Assembly (NCBI RefSeq): GCF_900119495.1
Contig: NZ_LT632435.1
Location: 6,446 to 70,445, forward strand
DNA length: 64,000 nucleotides
Direction of reading: 5' to 3'
From: Arcanobacterium urinimassiliense
Lineage (GTDB): Bacteria; Actinomycetota; Actinomycetes; Actinomycetales; Actinomycetaceae
Numbering within the stretch: the stretch's first letter is position 1; the number at the start of each line of letters is the position of its first letter. The notes below the pieces were generated by a model that was not told the origin of the DNA, searched no databases, and saw nothing but the letters and a program-made list of their open reading frames with translations. The translations under genes were made by a program, and so were the position numbers. Positions 16,856 through 26,369 of this stretch are shown here, piece by piece.

Positions 16856-17260
16856 ATGCTGCAAGGATTTAAGGAATTCATTAGCCGCGGGAATGTAATT
16901 GATTTGGCAGTAGGCGTGATCATTGGAGCTGCTTTTACCCCGATAGTGAGCGCACTTACCGATAACATCTTGATGCCGCTCATCGGAGCTATTTTTGGCA
17001 AACCCAATTTTGACCACATCTGGACTATCCATTTAAATGGCGCCACTATTTTACCGGGCACCTTCGTGACTGCCGTAGTTAATTTTCTGATAGTAGCAGC
17101 CGCTATCTACTTTTTCGTAGTAGTCCCGCTCAATAAACTTAATAGCCACAAGAAAGCTACGGCAGAGGCGGATAACGCTGCTCCCACGCCAGATCCCGAG
17201 GTGCTGTTACTGCAAGAAATCCGCGATTTACTGGCAGAGAATAACCACTCCGCACACTAA
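16856..17260 (+). CDS. mscL: Large-conductance mechanosensitive channel MscL
   Basis: About 134 residues. Starts MLQGFKEFISRGNVIDLAVGVIIGAAF, the conserved N-terminal helix and TM1; TM2 is at about 70-95 and the charged C-terminal helix ends in EVLLLQEIRDLL. ATG 16856 follows GAGGAGG at good spacing; an upstream in-frame ATG is less likely. Opens under membrane tension to release solutes in hypo-osmotic shock. Confidence 0.95.
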   Translation: MLQGFKEFISRGNVIDLAVGVIIGAAFTPIVSALTDNILMPLIGAIFGKPNFDHIWTIHLNGATILPGTFVTAVVNFLIVAAAIYFFVVVPLNKLNSHKKATAEADNAAPTPDPEVLLLQEIRDLLAENNHSAH

Positions 17261-17376
17261 TAGAACTCCGCACACTAGTAGAGTTCCACACTCTGACAAA
17301 ATACTAGTTTCTAGCAAACTGTTGGTTTCTAGCTGCCTACTAGTTTTAACCGGACTTCTACTAGTTTTAACCGAAG

Positions 17377-17658
17377 TTATAGTTTCCCGAAATGCGGTGG
17401 GAGCTCCGCCAGAATCTCTTTTTCGCGCGGACTCAACTCAGCTTCGGCAGTAACTTTTTTTTGCCGCCAAGCAGCGCGCTCCGGAGCCGGAGCACTCTTT
17501 GCATCGTGAATATGCAAAGCCTCCTCTGGGCAAGCTATTTCACCACGTTCTAACCGCTCTCTATCGAGACGAGAAAGCGCCGTCACCCGCCGATGCGCCG
17601 CTTTCCTCTTCTCCGCTGCCGGCTCACTATTTACCGGAAAATCTTTACTCTTCGGCAT
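17377..17658 (-). CDS. Small basic protein coupled to helicase-like gene
   Basis: About 93 residues from ATG 17658 (MPKSKDFPVNSE). Highly charged, predicted helical, no membrane segment, ends LSPREKEILAELPPHFGKL, a segment seen at the C-terminus of small actinobacterial proteins I cannot name. The start lies 14 nt inside the 3' end of the large helicase-like gene, suggesting co-translation. Function unknown. Confidence 0.55.
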   Translation of the reverse strand: MPKSKDFPVNSEPAAEKRKAAHRRVTALSRLDRERLERGEIACPEEALHIHDAKSAPAPERAAWRQKKVTAEAELSPREKEILAELPPHFGKL

Positions 17659-20600
17659 CGTTATCTGCCACAGATTCTTCTGCGGCTTCGCTTGAATCCG
17701 CACTGATATCTTCCTCTAGGGCAGCATAGCAGCTCTCTAGCTTCTCGATTATTGCTCGCGTCTGCCCCGCAGGATCTATAAAGAGCGAAGTAGAGAAAGT
17801 CTGATACACCAACCAACCCGCTGCTTGGAAAGTTTCCTGCCGATATCTATCGCGCCGGCGCAGGGAAGCTTGGCTAGCGTAGGCTGCATCATCTAGCAAA
17901 ACTGCCAAAGCCCAGGTACCAGGAATATTTTTATGCCCTACTACCAGCGGAATTACTTCCGAATCGCTATAACCATAGTTACAGGCAGTCATCCACCCTT
18001 TTTCTTCTAAACGGCGCGCCAAATCGGCTAACAATGGAGTAACTTCCCGATCCTTTTGGCTACTAGCAGGAATAGGAGTTGAAGCCGCTTCCCATTTACC
18101 GGGTTCTACCCCTTTATTAATCAACTCAGCCAACAACCGAGGGCCTGGCGCCGAAACTTTCTGTAAATCAATATCTCCCGGCGCGAGGGAGGTAACTACA
18201 AACAGATTATCGCGAGCCGCATTAATTGCCTCCACGAGTCCAATAAAGCCCGGCACCGTAGCCAATTTACCGAAAGAGTGCAGCACGCGGCCGTGCACCG
18301 TCTTTCCGAAACCGGGGGAGAAAATAATATTATCTCGCCGCAAACCCGCCGCTTGGAGAATATCTACCACTACGAAAGGTTCCTGTTTATTCAAATGCCG
18401 CAGCTGTGCCACATACTGCCCCGCCGCGCGGTGCTCACTCAAAGCTTTCCGTATCTCTTGCGCGTGCCGCGCAGACGCCGTCACTACTGCTAAAGAATCC
18501 GGATTCTGATCTATAGCGTAGCGCAGCACCGTCTGCACTACTTCTTCCACTTCGGCTTTCGGTGCTTCTACTGCCCCGCCACCGCTCGTAGCTGGCACGC
18601 CGCGCCCATCCACTACTTTCAGTAAAACCGTATCCGTCAATGGGCGCGCAGGATAGAGACTATAAACTCCTGCGTAGCCATTTTCATTCAACGCCCGCAG
18701 ACTCAACTCTTCATAATGCACCCGCGTAGCTGGTAGCTGGATAATCGGCAGCACTTTCGCAAAATCTAGCAGCGCATTATTCTTTGCTTTACTATCCGCC
18801 CCTTGCGCCCGCTCAGCAATCATTTCCGCGCGGCGCACATCGCCGGCCAATACAATTTGCCGCCCTCTGACCAGCAAAGATACTAAAGAAGCGACGCTCG
18901 AAGTATCACCGGTATCTGCGATTACTAAATCTGCCCAAGGCATCGGCGGTATATATTCAGCCTCCACCACTGGCGGCACAATCCATACTGGCCGCGCCAC
19001 CTGCATTATTCGCGGATAAGTAGCAATCATATCGCGCAAAGCCGTAATGCCGTAGCTAGCCAAGGCCTTATCCATCTGGATAGTTTCTTCTCGCCGCCCG
19101 CGCGCCGTATCGCGCATATTGCGCACCGCCGCCAAGAGTACCGGATCTGCCAGCGAATCTACGTGCTTCTTATCGGCGTCTAAAAATTCGTGGAGCATAT
19201 TTTCAATATCGCGCGGGCCGTAAGCCGGGAGTACTTCTGATTTACTGAGGATGCGCTCAAAAATCGAAGACGTGTAGGCCAGATCCAGCTCGCTATCAAT
19301 CATCTCTGCCGGTACTTGCCGGCGGCGTAAATCGGCAAGGAAATCTTCTAAGCCTATTTCGCGCAAATGGGCAAGCAACTTATTTCGCTCTGCCAAATTT
19401 TCCATCTGCGCCGCATCTACCGCCAAGCTTTGCAGCTGTTTCTGGAGCTGCGGGAAAGCGATATCTACATAAGCCTCTACGTTTTCACCAGCGCCGGTCT
19501 CTACCGCTAGCTTTGCCAACTCGGCCACTGCTTGGCTATAGGTGGTACGCGCCGCCACTAAACTGTGCGGCAATACGGGCCAACCGCCGTCTTGGGTATA
19601 ACGCCGCCACACTTGCCGACGTTCCGCTACTCGCTGCAGCTCCGTATGTAAATCTGCCGGTACCACTCCGGGGCGGAGCATATCCTGCGCAGTTTGAATA
19701 ATAGCTTTTCTTTCACTACGAGAAAGTTTATAGCCACGCTCTTTTCGCCATTCTTTAGATGCAGTAGCCGCTATGAAATCATCCGGAGAGTCGTCAAAAA
19801 TATGCGGCTTAAAGATATCTAGCGAAGCAGAAATTCCCGCAAAGAGTTCTAGCTGCTCCTGCCACTGCGCAAGATTCTCCGCTGGCCGCAACCCGGTATC
19901 TTTAGCTATTTTTTCTGCGCTCTGCATAAGCTCCGGCAAAGTAATTTCTGCGAGCTCCGCCGCCCGCGCAAAAGCCGCTTGCGCTTCCTCTCCATCGGTG
20001 AGCGGAGAATTTTCCCACGCAGAAATCATTGCCGAATCACTGAGAATTCCTAATTCAGCGGCGCGCTGCAAATCAATCGCCACCGCCACGTATCCACTTC
20101 CCGCTAGCGAATCTAAAGCGATCTGCGGCAAGCGCACCTTCGTCTTAGGCGCTTTTTCCTTCCCCGTCAGCTGCACTAATTTCTCTAAAGCCGCGTATAC
20201 CGAGATGGAATACTCTTCGTCTACTCGATGTAAATCTGCAATAAAGGATTGCAGCTGCGCCCGGGCCCGCACTAATTTATCGCGATTGGAAAGCACCCCG
20301 TCTAAATCAATAGCCGGTGGTTCTAAACGCAGACCCGTGCGAATTCGCGGCGGCACCGCTTCGATATCAGAAAAATCTAGTACCAGCTCTCCCAGCCCGA
20401 TTTTTTCTAACTCATGGCGCAAAGCCTGCCCTGCTGCCGCACTAGCCGGCACAAATAGCATCGATTTACCCGAGGCCGCCGCATCGGCAGCTATTGCGGC
20501 AATAGTAGAGAATTTTTCCGTACCCGGAGGAGTATCCATAATCAGCGAACGCCCCGCCGCTACTGCTTCGACTACTCCAAGTTCCACCGTATCGTGGTCA

Positions 20601-22054
20601 CCTGCTCCGCGCTCCGTTTCTGGAGAGCGATCTTCTTCTAAGACGGGCGGCAAGGGTTGCGCAGAAAGCGCGCGGCGCTTTTCATCTCCCGCGAGCGCAG
20701 TCAAAATTCCTGAGCTCTTTATATAAGGCTCAAGCGCTTCTAAATCATTGAGCATGATTTGGGCTGGATTGTGAAAACAGCCAATTAACGCCTGCTCACG
20801 ATAGCTAAATCCCGGTAAGTAGAGCCGCGAAAGCGTAATCAGACGCTGAAAAATTTTCTCGACGCCGAGCGAACGCTGCACCAATTCGCGCAAATCCGCT
20901 ATTTCTTCCGCAGAAATTCCATTTTCCCGCAAAGCCTTTAGCAAAATTGGATTCACCTCTGCCTGCGGCGAAAGCTGAATAGCACCATCTCCATCGGGCA
21001 AGAAATCTAGCCGGAGTCGCCGATAAACGGCGGGCGCACTCTGCTCTACGGCAGTTTTTATACCCAAGGCCGCCCCCGCCGCATCTTCTCCAGTAGCAGG
21101 AGCTGCCAGATCAGCATCCGAGCTATCCGCTCCCCCCGAATCCGCACCTAGGTTGGCACCCAGATTTGCCGGAGCTGCGTTGTCTGTGCTGGTCGTATTG
21201 CTGGTGTTGGCTGCGCTATCAGTGCTGGCTGTGCTACTGGTGCTAGCTGTGCTGGCCGAATTTTCTGCTGGAAGTGCTGTCCAAGAAATCAAACCCGCAC
21301 TCAAAGAAATCGGGGCGAAACCGTGTATCGATTCCATCTCTCGCACTGTATCGTGCAGGCGAGAAAGTTGGATGCGCGCCGCCGCCAATGCATTGGTTTC
21401 CCGTATCAACGAAGAAAGCCGGGTCAAGGTGTGTGAATAAAGCTGGGCAGCTCCAGTGGGGTGCGGATGAGTAATATCGATAACTCCCATATTGACCGCT
21501 TCCGGGCGGGAAGCCATCTTTTCTGCTTCGGCACTGAGTTCGGCATACCAACTGGCATATGCTTCTTCCATCAATTCGCCAGCAGTTTTTTGCACCGCCG
21601 GGGCGGAGCTTTGTTCCGCCACTTTATCTTGCCGCTCTTCGGTTACTTCCACATTCTCCCCAGATGCCGGAGCAGTGCTCACAGAATTTTCTACGCTTTC
21701 TGCACTATCCGTGTTTTCTACGCTCTCCGTGTTTTCTAAACTCTCCGCACTTTCCGTACTAGAATCCGTAGCATTATTTTCGCCATCAGTTTCGGAATTA
21801 ACGGCAACACTTTCCGAATCAGAAATTTCCGAATCGGCTGCACTGGATCCTGCGGTTACTTCCGGATTGGCTTCCACATTAATTTCAGAATTTGCCGCAC
21901 TAGAGGCAACACTAGCTACCTGGTTTGTTTCTGGAATCGCTTCTACACTAGATGCTGCGCTATCCGAAGTTACTTCTGGAGCAGCGTCTGCTTCTACTTT
22001 CGCAGCGGATTTTTCCGCCGCGCGATCTGGGTTATGACGGGAAAAAAGACTCAC
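17645..22054 (-). CDS. Large helicase-nuclease-like protein with eroded catalytic motifs
   Basis: 1469 residues, GTG start. Order: low-complexity acidic Ser/Asn/Glu region (about 15-150), DUF4011-like helical domain (about 175-450) with a second Ser/Thr/Ala/Asn insert (about 270-325), SF1 helicase-like core (about 500-1330), Vsr/DUF559-like C-terminal domain (about 1375-1440). Catalytic motifs are altered. The P-loop is DTPPGTEKFST where relatives have GPPGTGKT: Gly to Glu and Thr to Phe. The Walker B region is VIADTGDTSS instead of DEAS. The terminal helicase motif is EAINAARDNLFVV instead of VAVTRAR. The nuclease-like end reads VLLDDAAYASQASLRRRDR, lacking the acidic Glu of ECDG. Likely not an ATPase or nuclease. 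It precedes the zinc operon, 37 nt downstream of the permease stop. Confidence 0.72.
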   Translation of the reverse strand: MSLFSRHNPDRAAEKSAAKVEADAAPEVTSDSAASSVEAIPETNQVASVASSAANSEINVEANPEVTAGSSAADSEISDSESVAVNSETDGENNATDSSTESAESLENTESVENTDSAESVENSVSTAPASGENVEVTEERQDKVAEQSSAPAVQKTAGELMEEAYASWYAELSAEAEKMASRPEAVNMGVIDITHPHPTGAAQLYSHTLTRLSSLIRETNALAAARIQLSRLHDTVREMESIHGFAPISLSAGLISWTALPAENSASTASTSSTASTDSAANTSNTTSTDNAAPANLGANLGADSGGADSSDADLAAPATGEDAAGAALGIKTAVEQSAPAVYRRLRLDFLPDGDGAIQLSPQAEVNPILLKALRENGISAEEIADLRELVQRSLGVEKIFQRLITLSRLYLPGFSYREQALIGCFHNPAQIMLNDLEALEPYIKSSGILTALAGDEKRRALSAQPLPPVLEEDRSPETERGAGDHDTVELGVVEAVAAGRSLIMDTPPGTEKFSTIAAIAADAAASGKSMLFVPASAAAGQALRHELEKIGLGELVLDFSDIEAVPPRIRTGLRLEPPAIDLDGVLSNRDKLVRARAQLQSFIADLHRVDEEYSISVYAALEKLVQLTGKEKAPKTKVRLPQIALDSLAGSGYVAVAIDLQRAAELGILSDSAMISAWENSPLTDGEEAQAAFARAAELAEITLPELMQSAEKIAKDTGLRPAENLAQWQEQLELFAGISASLDIFKPHIFDDSPDDFIAATASKEWRKERGYKLSRSERKAIIQTAQDMLRPGVVPADLHTELQRVAERRQVWRRYTQDGGWPVLPHSLVAARTTYSQAVAELAKLAVETGAGENVEAYVDIAFPQLQKQLQSLAVDAAQMENLAERNKLLAHLREIGLEDFLADLRRRQVPAEMIDSELDLAYTSSIFERILSKSEVLPAYGPRDIENMLHEFLDADKKHVDSLADPVLLAAVRNMRDTARGRREETIQMDKALASYGITALRDMIATYPRIMQVARPVWIVPPVVEAEYIPPMPWADLVIADTGDTSSVASLVSLLVRGRQIVLAGDVRRAEMIAERAQGADSKAKNNALLDFAKVLPIIQLPATRVHYEELSLRALNENGYAGVYSLYPARPLTDTVLLKVVDGRGVPATSGGGAVEAPKAEVEEVVQTVLRYAIDQNPDSLAVVTASARHAQEIRKALSEHRAAGQYVAQLRHLNKQEPFVVVDILQAAGLRRDNIIFSPGFGKTVHGRVLHSFGKLATVPGFIGLVEAINAARDNLFVVTSLAPGDIDLQKVSAPGPRLLAELINKGVEPGKWEAASTPIPASSQKDREVTPLLADLARRLEEKGWMTACNYGYSDSEVIPLVVGHKNIPGTWALAVLLDDAAYASQASLRRRDRYRQETFQAAGWLVYQTFSTSLFIDPAGQTRAIIEKLESCYAALEEDISADSSEAAEESVADNDAEE

Positions 22055-22091
22055 AATTCCACCGTAGTGGTTTTCCCGAAAAACTGGGGGC

Positions 22092-22961
22092 TTACGCGCC
22101 GAAGACAGGCAGTTTGCGCCGGCGCGCCGCGTAGCGCGTACGCAGTGCCACCACTATCCAGACCAGCACAAAAATGACGCTCACCACCAGAACGATAGCC
22201 GCTCCGGTGGGCACGGCGAAAGCCCACGATACCCACATTCCTATTACTGCCGCGCAGATACCGATGAGCGGAGCTATTAGCATCATTGACGATACCCGCG
22301 GGCTTATCATTCGGGCAGCGGCGGCTGGCGCCACTAGAAGAGCAATCACCAAGATATTTCCGATAGTTGATACCGAAATCACCACAGAGATGGCGATGCA
22401 GAGATAGAGAAGTAGATCCGTGCGCAGCGGAGAATATCCGATGGCACGGGCGTAATCCCTATCGAAACTCACCGCCAACAAAGCCTGATGGTAATAAAGT
22501 AACAACCCTAGTACTGCTATTCCCACTGCTGCTACTACTAGCAAATCCCGACTCCGAACACCGGTGAGAGAGCCAAAGAGCAGAGACTCCAGCGAACCAG
22601 TGTAGTTCGGCAATCGAGAAATTATGAGTAAACCGAGAGCAAAAGCAGCCGTGAAGAAAATGCCGATTAGCGAATCTTCTCGCACTGCTTGGTTATATGC
22701 GAAAAGAGCTATAAGGACGGCTACCGCTATCCCGGCAGCCGCGCCTCCAATCAGCGTGGATGTGCCTAAGGCAAAAGAAACGGCAATACCGGGGAATACC
22801 GCGTGCGAAAGCGCATCTCCTACAAACGAAAGCCCGCGCAGCACTACGTGGGTGCCGACTACCCCGCACAGTACCGAGCTCATTACGGCCATGAGGAGCG
22901 CCCGCGGTAAAAACGCTAAAGCCGGATTACTCATATCGGTAAAGAAATCAATTATGCTCAT
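22092..22961 (-). CDS. Anchored-repeat-type zinc/manganese ABC permease
   Basis: About 290 residues, ABC-3 family. Nine or so membrane helices; hallmark segments VLRGLSFVGDALSHAVFPGIA and FDRDYARAIGYSPLRTDLLLY, where the SHAVFPG and D-x-x-x-A-x-x-x-G patterns are family-typical. ATG 22961 overlaps no other start; the ATPase stop is 2 nt away. Membrane channel for Zn2+ or Mn2+, with the ATPase and the substrate-binding lipoprotein of the same operon. Confidence 0.9.
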   Translation of the reverse strand: MSIIDFFTDMSNPALAFLPRALLMAVMSSVLCGVVGTHVVLRGLSFVGDALSHAVFPGIAVSFALGTSTLIGGAAAGIAVAVLIALFAYNQAVREDSLIGIFFTAAFALGLLIISRLPNYTGSLESLLFGSLTGVRSRDLLVVAAVGIAVLGLLLYYHQALLAVSFDRDYARAIGYSPLRTDLLLYLCIAISVVISVSTIGNILVIALLVAPAAAARMISPRVSSMMLIAPLIGICAAVIGMWVSWAFAVPTGAAIVLVVSVIFVLVWIVVALRTRYAARRRKLPVFGA

Positions 22962-22963
22962 TT

Positions 22964-23734
22964 TTATTTCTGCTCTTTTCCGGATCCTGCTCGAGATTTT
23001 GCTACAGTAGGCTTTTCTATCAGCGCACTCATCATGCGCACCAGAGGTGAATTTATATCTACACCGTACGACTCTGCCCAAAGCTGCGGGTCAGTTAGCT
23101 CAGCCAATGGAGCGAGAGCGCGTACGCGCCGATTAAGTATCAACATCCGGTCTGCTATTTCCGCGGCCTGCGCTAAATCGTGCGTAGACATTAAAATAGA
23201 AATTCCGGCCGCCTTTAACTGCTGGCAAAGCTCCGCCAGCAAATCTTGATTGGGGTGATCTAATCCCGTAAAAGGCTCATCTAGCAGTAATAACTCTGGT
23301 TGGCTCACTAGCGCCCGCGCAATTAATACGCGCTGTTTTTGCCCGCCGGAAAGCTCGCCGATATTGCGCTGGCGCAAATCTAGTAGCTGCACCTTTTCTA
23401 GCGCTTGATAGACTTTTCGCCACTGCGCAGCGGTAGCTAAAAAGCGAGGTTTCAGCGAAGTAAGTACTACTTGCTCTACCGAGATGGGATAGCTCCAATC
23501 TGCATCTTGCCGTTGCGGCACGTACCCCACCCCTCCTTGCAGCTCTATTTTCCCTGCTGCCAGCGGTAAAAGCCCCATAATAGCGCGAATTAGAGTAGTC
23601 TTTCCCGCCCCGTTAGGTCCAATTACACAGAGTAGTTCCCCCGGGGATATATCCAGATTGATATCGCGCAGTACGGCGCGCCCGCCCAGATTGACGGCTA
23701 AATCGCTGATATGCAGCAAGGGTTTTTCACTCAT
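22964..23734 (-). CDS. Zinc/manganese ABC ATP-binding protein (anchored-repeat type)
   Basis: 256 residues. Walker A GPNGAGKTT, Q-loop VGYVPQRQDADWSYPISV (typical of Zn/Mn ABC ATPases), signature LSGGQKQRVLIARAL, Walker B LLLLDEPFTGLD, H-loop MSTHDL. Its start overlaps the preceding anchor-M gene by 8 nt. Energises the permease encoded immediately downstream. Confidence 0.92.
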   Translation of the reverse strand: MSEKPLLHISDLAVNLGGRAVLRDINLDISPGELLCVIGPNGAGKTTLIRAIMGLLPLAAGKIELQGGVGYVPQRQDADWSYPISVEQVVLTSLKPRFLATAAQWRKVYQALEKVQLLDLRQRNIGELSGGQKQRVLIARALVSQPELLLLDEPFTGLDHPNQDLLAELCQQLKAAGISILMSTHDLAQAAEIADRMLILNRRVRALAPLAELTDPQLWAESYGVDINSPLVRMMSALIEKPTVAKSRAGSGKEQK

Positions 23735-24689
23735 GCAATGCCTCCGCTTGCCGCGCCGCAGTACGCCGGCGCAGCGCTAGAGCCAAACCGAGGACACCTC
23801 CGGCGAGCACCAGCAAGGCCACCCCAATATAGAGGACAAAGCGCGAACTAAATTCCGAATTTTCTGCCTCTGCTCCACTAGCTGCTTCTGGAGCTGGCAA
23901 AGAGCCACTTTCTTCCCACTGCATCGCTAAGGCTTTTTGCCCGTCTGCCTTATCTCCCACAGCGAGATGAAGAATCTGCGTATCTGATACGGTCTTCCCC
24001 CCGATAGAGGCTTCGGCGGTCAAACGCAGTAGATGCTCCCCTGGATCTGTGAATACCCAGTTCACGTGGGTATGAGTATTAGGTTCAATAAATACGGGCT
24101 GTGATTTCTTCTCCGCTGCATTCCAAAGTTTCTGCGGACCAGAGAAATTACCGGCGTCTACGAAGGCACTAAAGTTTCCAGCTCCTTGGTGCCCACCAAA
24201 AATTAAATTCACTCCGCCTTTCGAAACGGCAAGTAATTCCGGATCTTGGGTATTCCAACCCAGCCAAACTACCCCGTCTAATTGTTGCTGCGGTATCACC
24301 CAAGCTTCTCCCTGTGCTTTGGTAAATTCGTATTCCTTACCGGCAGGTACTGCTAATTTTCCTTTATCGCTTACGCGCACCACCACATCTGAAATATGCC
24401 GCCAAATAGGAGTACCCGTGGTGTCGTCGCGCAGCATGAGTTCCATTTTCCCGTCGTGCATTTTTGCACCCATATCGAGATGCCCCGCCGAAATTTCTAC
24501 TGCCTGCCCCCGAGGAGCTATTTTTTCGTCTTTGTCCACTACCTGGGTAAGAGCCGGATCCACCTCTCCAGCTGGAGAATCATCGGCAACCGCCAGCGGA
24601 TGCACTCCCGCAATAATTAGAAACAATCCAAACAGTAAAAATACGGTAAACCACGAGAGCAAACCGGAAATCTTACTTAATTTTTTCAC
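23727..24689 (-). CDS. Choice-of-anchor M domain surface protein (zinc operon)
   Basis: About 320 residues from GTG 24689, which follows AGAGGT; longer ATG/TTG starts exist upstream but overlap the previous gene. N-terminal signal helix, then a choice-of-anchor M domain with the repeated signatures VWLGWNTQDPELLA, GNFSGPQKLWN, NTHTHVNWVFTDPGEHLLRLTA and VSDTQILHLAVGD, then a Pro/Glu-rich spacer and C-terminal membrane helix (about 285-305) with RRRTAAR stop-transfer. The HTHVNW motif is His-rich and probably binds metal. Works on the cell surface with the zinc ABC transporter. Confidence 0.8.
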   Translation of the reverse strand: MKKLSKISGLLSWFTVFLLFGLFLIIAGVHPLAVADDSPAGEVDPALTQVVDKDEKIAPRGQAVEISAGHLDMGAKMHDGKMELMLRDDTTGTPIWRHISDVVVRVSDKGKLAVPAGKEYEFTKAQGEAWVIPQQQLDGVVWLGWNTQDPELLAVSKGGVNLIFGGHQGAGNFSAFVDAGNFSGPQKLWNAAEKKSQPVFIEPNTHTHVNWVFTDPGEHLLRLTAEASIGGKTVSDTQILHLAVGDKADGQKALAMQWEESGSLPAPEAASGAEAENSEFSSRFVLYIGVALLVLAGGVLGLALALRRRTAARQAEALHE

Positions 24690-24720
24690 TTTTACCTCTA
24701 TTTCCTCATTAACTGCGGTA

Positions 24721-26358
24721 CTACTTACCGGCATTGGTCCTTGATGCGACACGGCGTACATCTTCCGGTTCCCACGCCGGCAAGGAGCCTGGATCTAAAC
24801 AATTTTTCAAAGCTTTCCCGTTATATTTCAAGAGTGCCAAATAGTTGGGTACTTCCGGAGTGAGAGTATCGGCATATATATTGCACACTTCGATATTCTG
24901 CGCCGCCGCTAGATTCAACAAATCTTGTTTATGCCGCCGCGTAGTGGGCTCCACAAACACTGCCCGCACATGTAAATCCTGTAAAGTGCGCGCCAGCGTG
25001 GCTAACTGCTGGGAAGATGGCTCAATGGCCGGGTTAGGCGCTACCACTCCCGAAACTTCCAGACCGTAGCCCTTTGCCAAATAGCCAAACGCATCGTGAG
25101 TGGTCACCAGCTTGCGCTGCGCAAGTGGAATAGATCCGATTACCGAACGCATCCAATTATCCGTATCCTGCAATTTTTCTCGGTAACGAGCTGCATTCTT
25201 TTGAAATATCTCCGCTTTTTCTGGGGCGATACTGCTGAGCTCATCAGTTATGACATCTATATACGCCAAGCCATTTACGGCGTCTTGCCAAAGATGAGGA
25301 TCAATTTCTCCATGTACGTGCTCTCCCAGTACTGCTTGCGCAAGTATCCAAGTATCTGCTTCCGGTTTACCGAGAAAACGCCAAGATTTTTCCACCGGGA
25401 CTTTCGCCAGCGTGGAATGAGGGACGGCAATCAGCACTTCTGCTGGGGAGTATTCCTGCTTTTCTCCGTCTTTATCCGCCAGAATTTTTATTCCGTGCGG
25501 AGTCACCGTAATATCAGCATGCCCGGAATCGAGCACCGTACGCCCCTGCCCTTGCGGGTTCTCTCCCACTACGAAACGCAGCACTGCCGCCATTTCTTTC
25601 CCGGGCGAATCTGCCGCGCTTCCCTCTTCCTCAGCTGCAGAATCCGCCAGTTTTCCCTCTCCCTCCGCTGCAGAATCCGCCGAAGCGGTAGGGCGCGCAC
25701 TTAAATGTAGATCATACACACCCGGAGCACTCATCGCCCACGACATATGAGTATGAGCATCGGGAGGAAGTGCCACTTTATCTGCGTCATCAAAGCCATC
25801 CCCGCTCACTATCCAGGGATGCGCGGTGCCGAAAGTAGCAGTAGTGAAAGCCGCCAGGGTACCTGGCCCCGTAAGGTCGGTGGCGCGAATTTCCATATTT
25901 TCTGCGATACCTTCAGAGCGGAATCCCAGCCAGAGCGTGGAGAGAGAAAAATCTTCTACCAAACGAATATGGTAACCGCCGTGCTCCGGAGCATGCGCGG
26001 CAAGTTCCACTATTTCGGCTTGCGCCGGCAAATTAGCTTTCAGAGTTTTTTGTAGAGCAGCGGACTCTAGTAACAGACCGTTGGTAAAGGCAATATCTGC
26101 CCAAGCTATATTGCGCAGTGCCGCCAGGGATGGTTCATAAGAATGTGGATCAGCTCCCCGGGGAATTAGCGATACTACTTCCGCTTCCTTTCCCGCTACT
26201 TGCTCCACCATATCAGCCACTATCGGCGTAGAAGCCACGATTTGCAAGCCGGATTTCTCGGTGCGGGCGGCGCAGGCACTGAGCGGAAAAACTAGGAGGA
26301 AGACGAGGAAAAAAATACTTTTTCTCCGCCACTTACTCGTAATTTTCGGTACTTGCAT
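24721..26358 (-). CDS. Zinc ABC substrate-binding lipoprotein with inserted anchor-M domain
   Basis: 545 residues. Lipobox LSAC (Cys near 28). Two ZnuA/TroA lobes: first lobe with AGKEAEVVSLIPRGADPHSYEPS, later VHGEIDPHLWQDAVNG, LVTTHDAFGYLAKGYG and FVEPTTRRHKQDLLN, which supply the usual metal ligands (His in PHSYE, His in GEIDPHLW, His in THDAFGY). A choice-of-anchor M insert (about 125-310) carries LSTLWLGFRSEG and DAHTHMSWAMSAPGVYDL, splitting the binding protein. Substrate-binding proteins of this anchored-repeat type are known in Actinobacteria. A Ser/Ala/Glu-rich repeat (about 225-255) interrupts the insert. Confidence 0.88.
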   Translation of the reverse strand: MQVPKITSKWRRKSIFFLVFLLVFPLSACAARTEKSGLQIVASTPIVADMVEQVAGKEAEVVSLIPRGADPHSYEPSLAALRNIAWADIAFTNGLLLESAALQKTLKANLPAQAEIVELAAHAPEHGGYHIRLVEDFSLSTLWLGFRSEGIAENMEIRATDLTGPGTLAAFTTATFGTAHPWIVSGDGFDDADKVALPPDAHTHMSWAMSAPGVYDLHLSARPTASADSAAEGEGKLADSAAEEEGSAADSPGKEMAAVLRFVVGENPQGQGRTVLDSGHADITVTPHGIKILADKDGEKQEYSPAEVLIAVPHSTLAKVPVEKSWRFLGKPEADTWILAQAVLGEHVHGEIDPHLWQDAVNGLAYIDVITDELSSIAPEKAEIFQKNAARYREKLQDTDNWMRSVIGSIPLAQRKLVTTHDAFGYLAKGYGLEVSGVVAPNPAIEPSSQQLATLARTLQDLHVRAVFVEPTTRRHKQDLLNLAAAQNIEVCNIYADTLTPEVPNYLALLKYNGKALKNCLDPGSLPAWEPEDVRRVASRTNAGK

Positions 26359-26369
26359 ATGCGACTATC

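Noticed and set aside
19773-20726. 317-codon open frame opposite the helicase-like gene
   Set aside because: It is the antisense of a well-supported reading frame; its Ser/Ala-rich composition is a by-product of codon use, and it has no ribosome-binding site or domain.
21492-22037. 181-codon open frame over the low-complexity N-terminus of the helicase-like gene
   Set aside because: Antisense of repetitive Ser/Glu/Asn codons; repeats of TLSAL type are artefacts.
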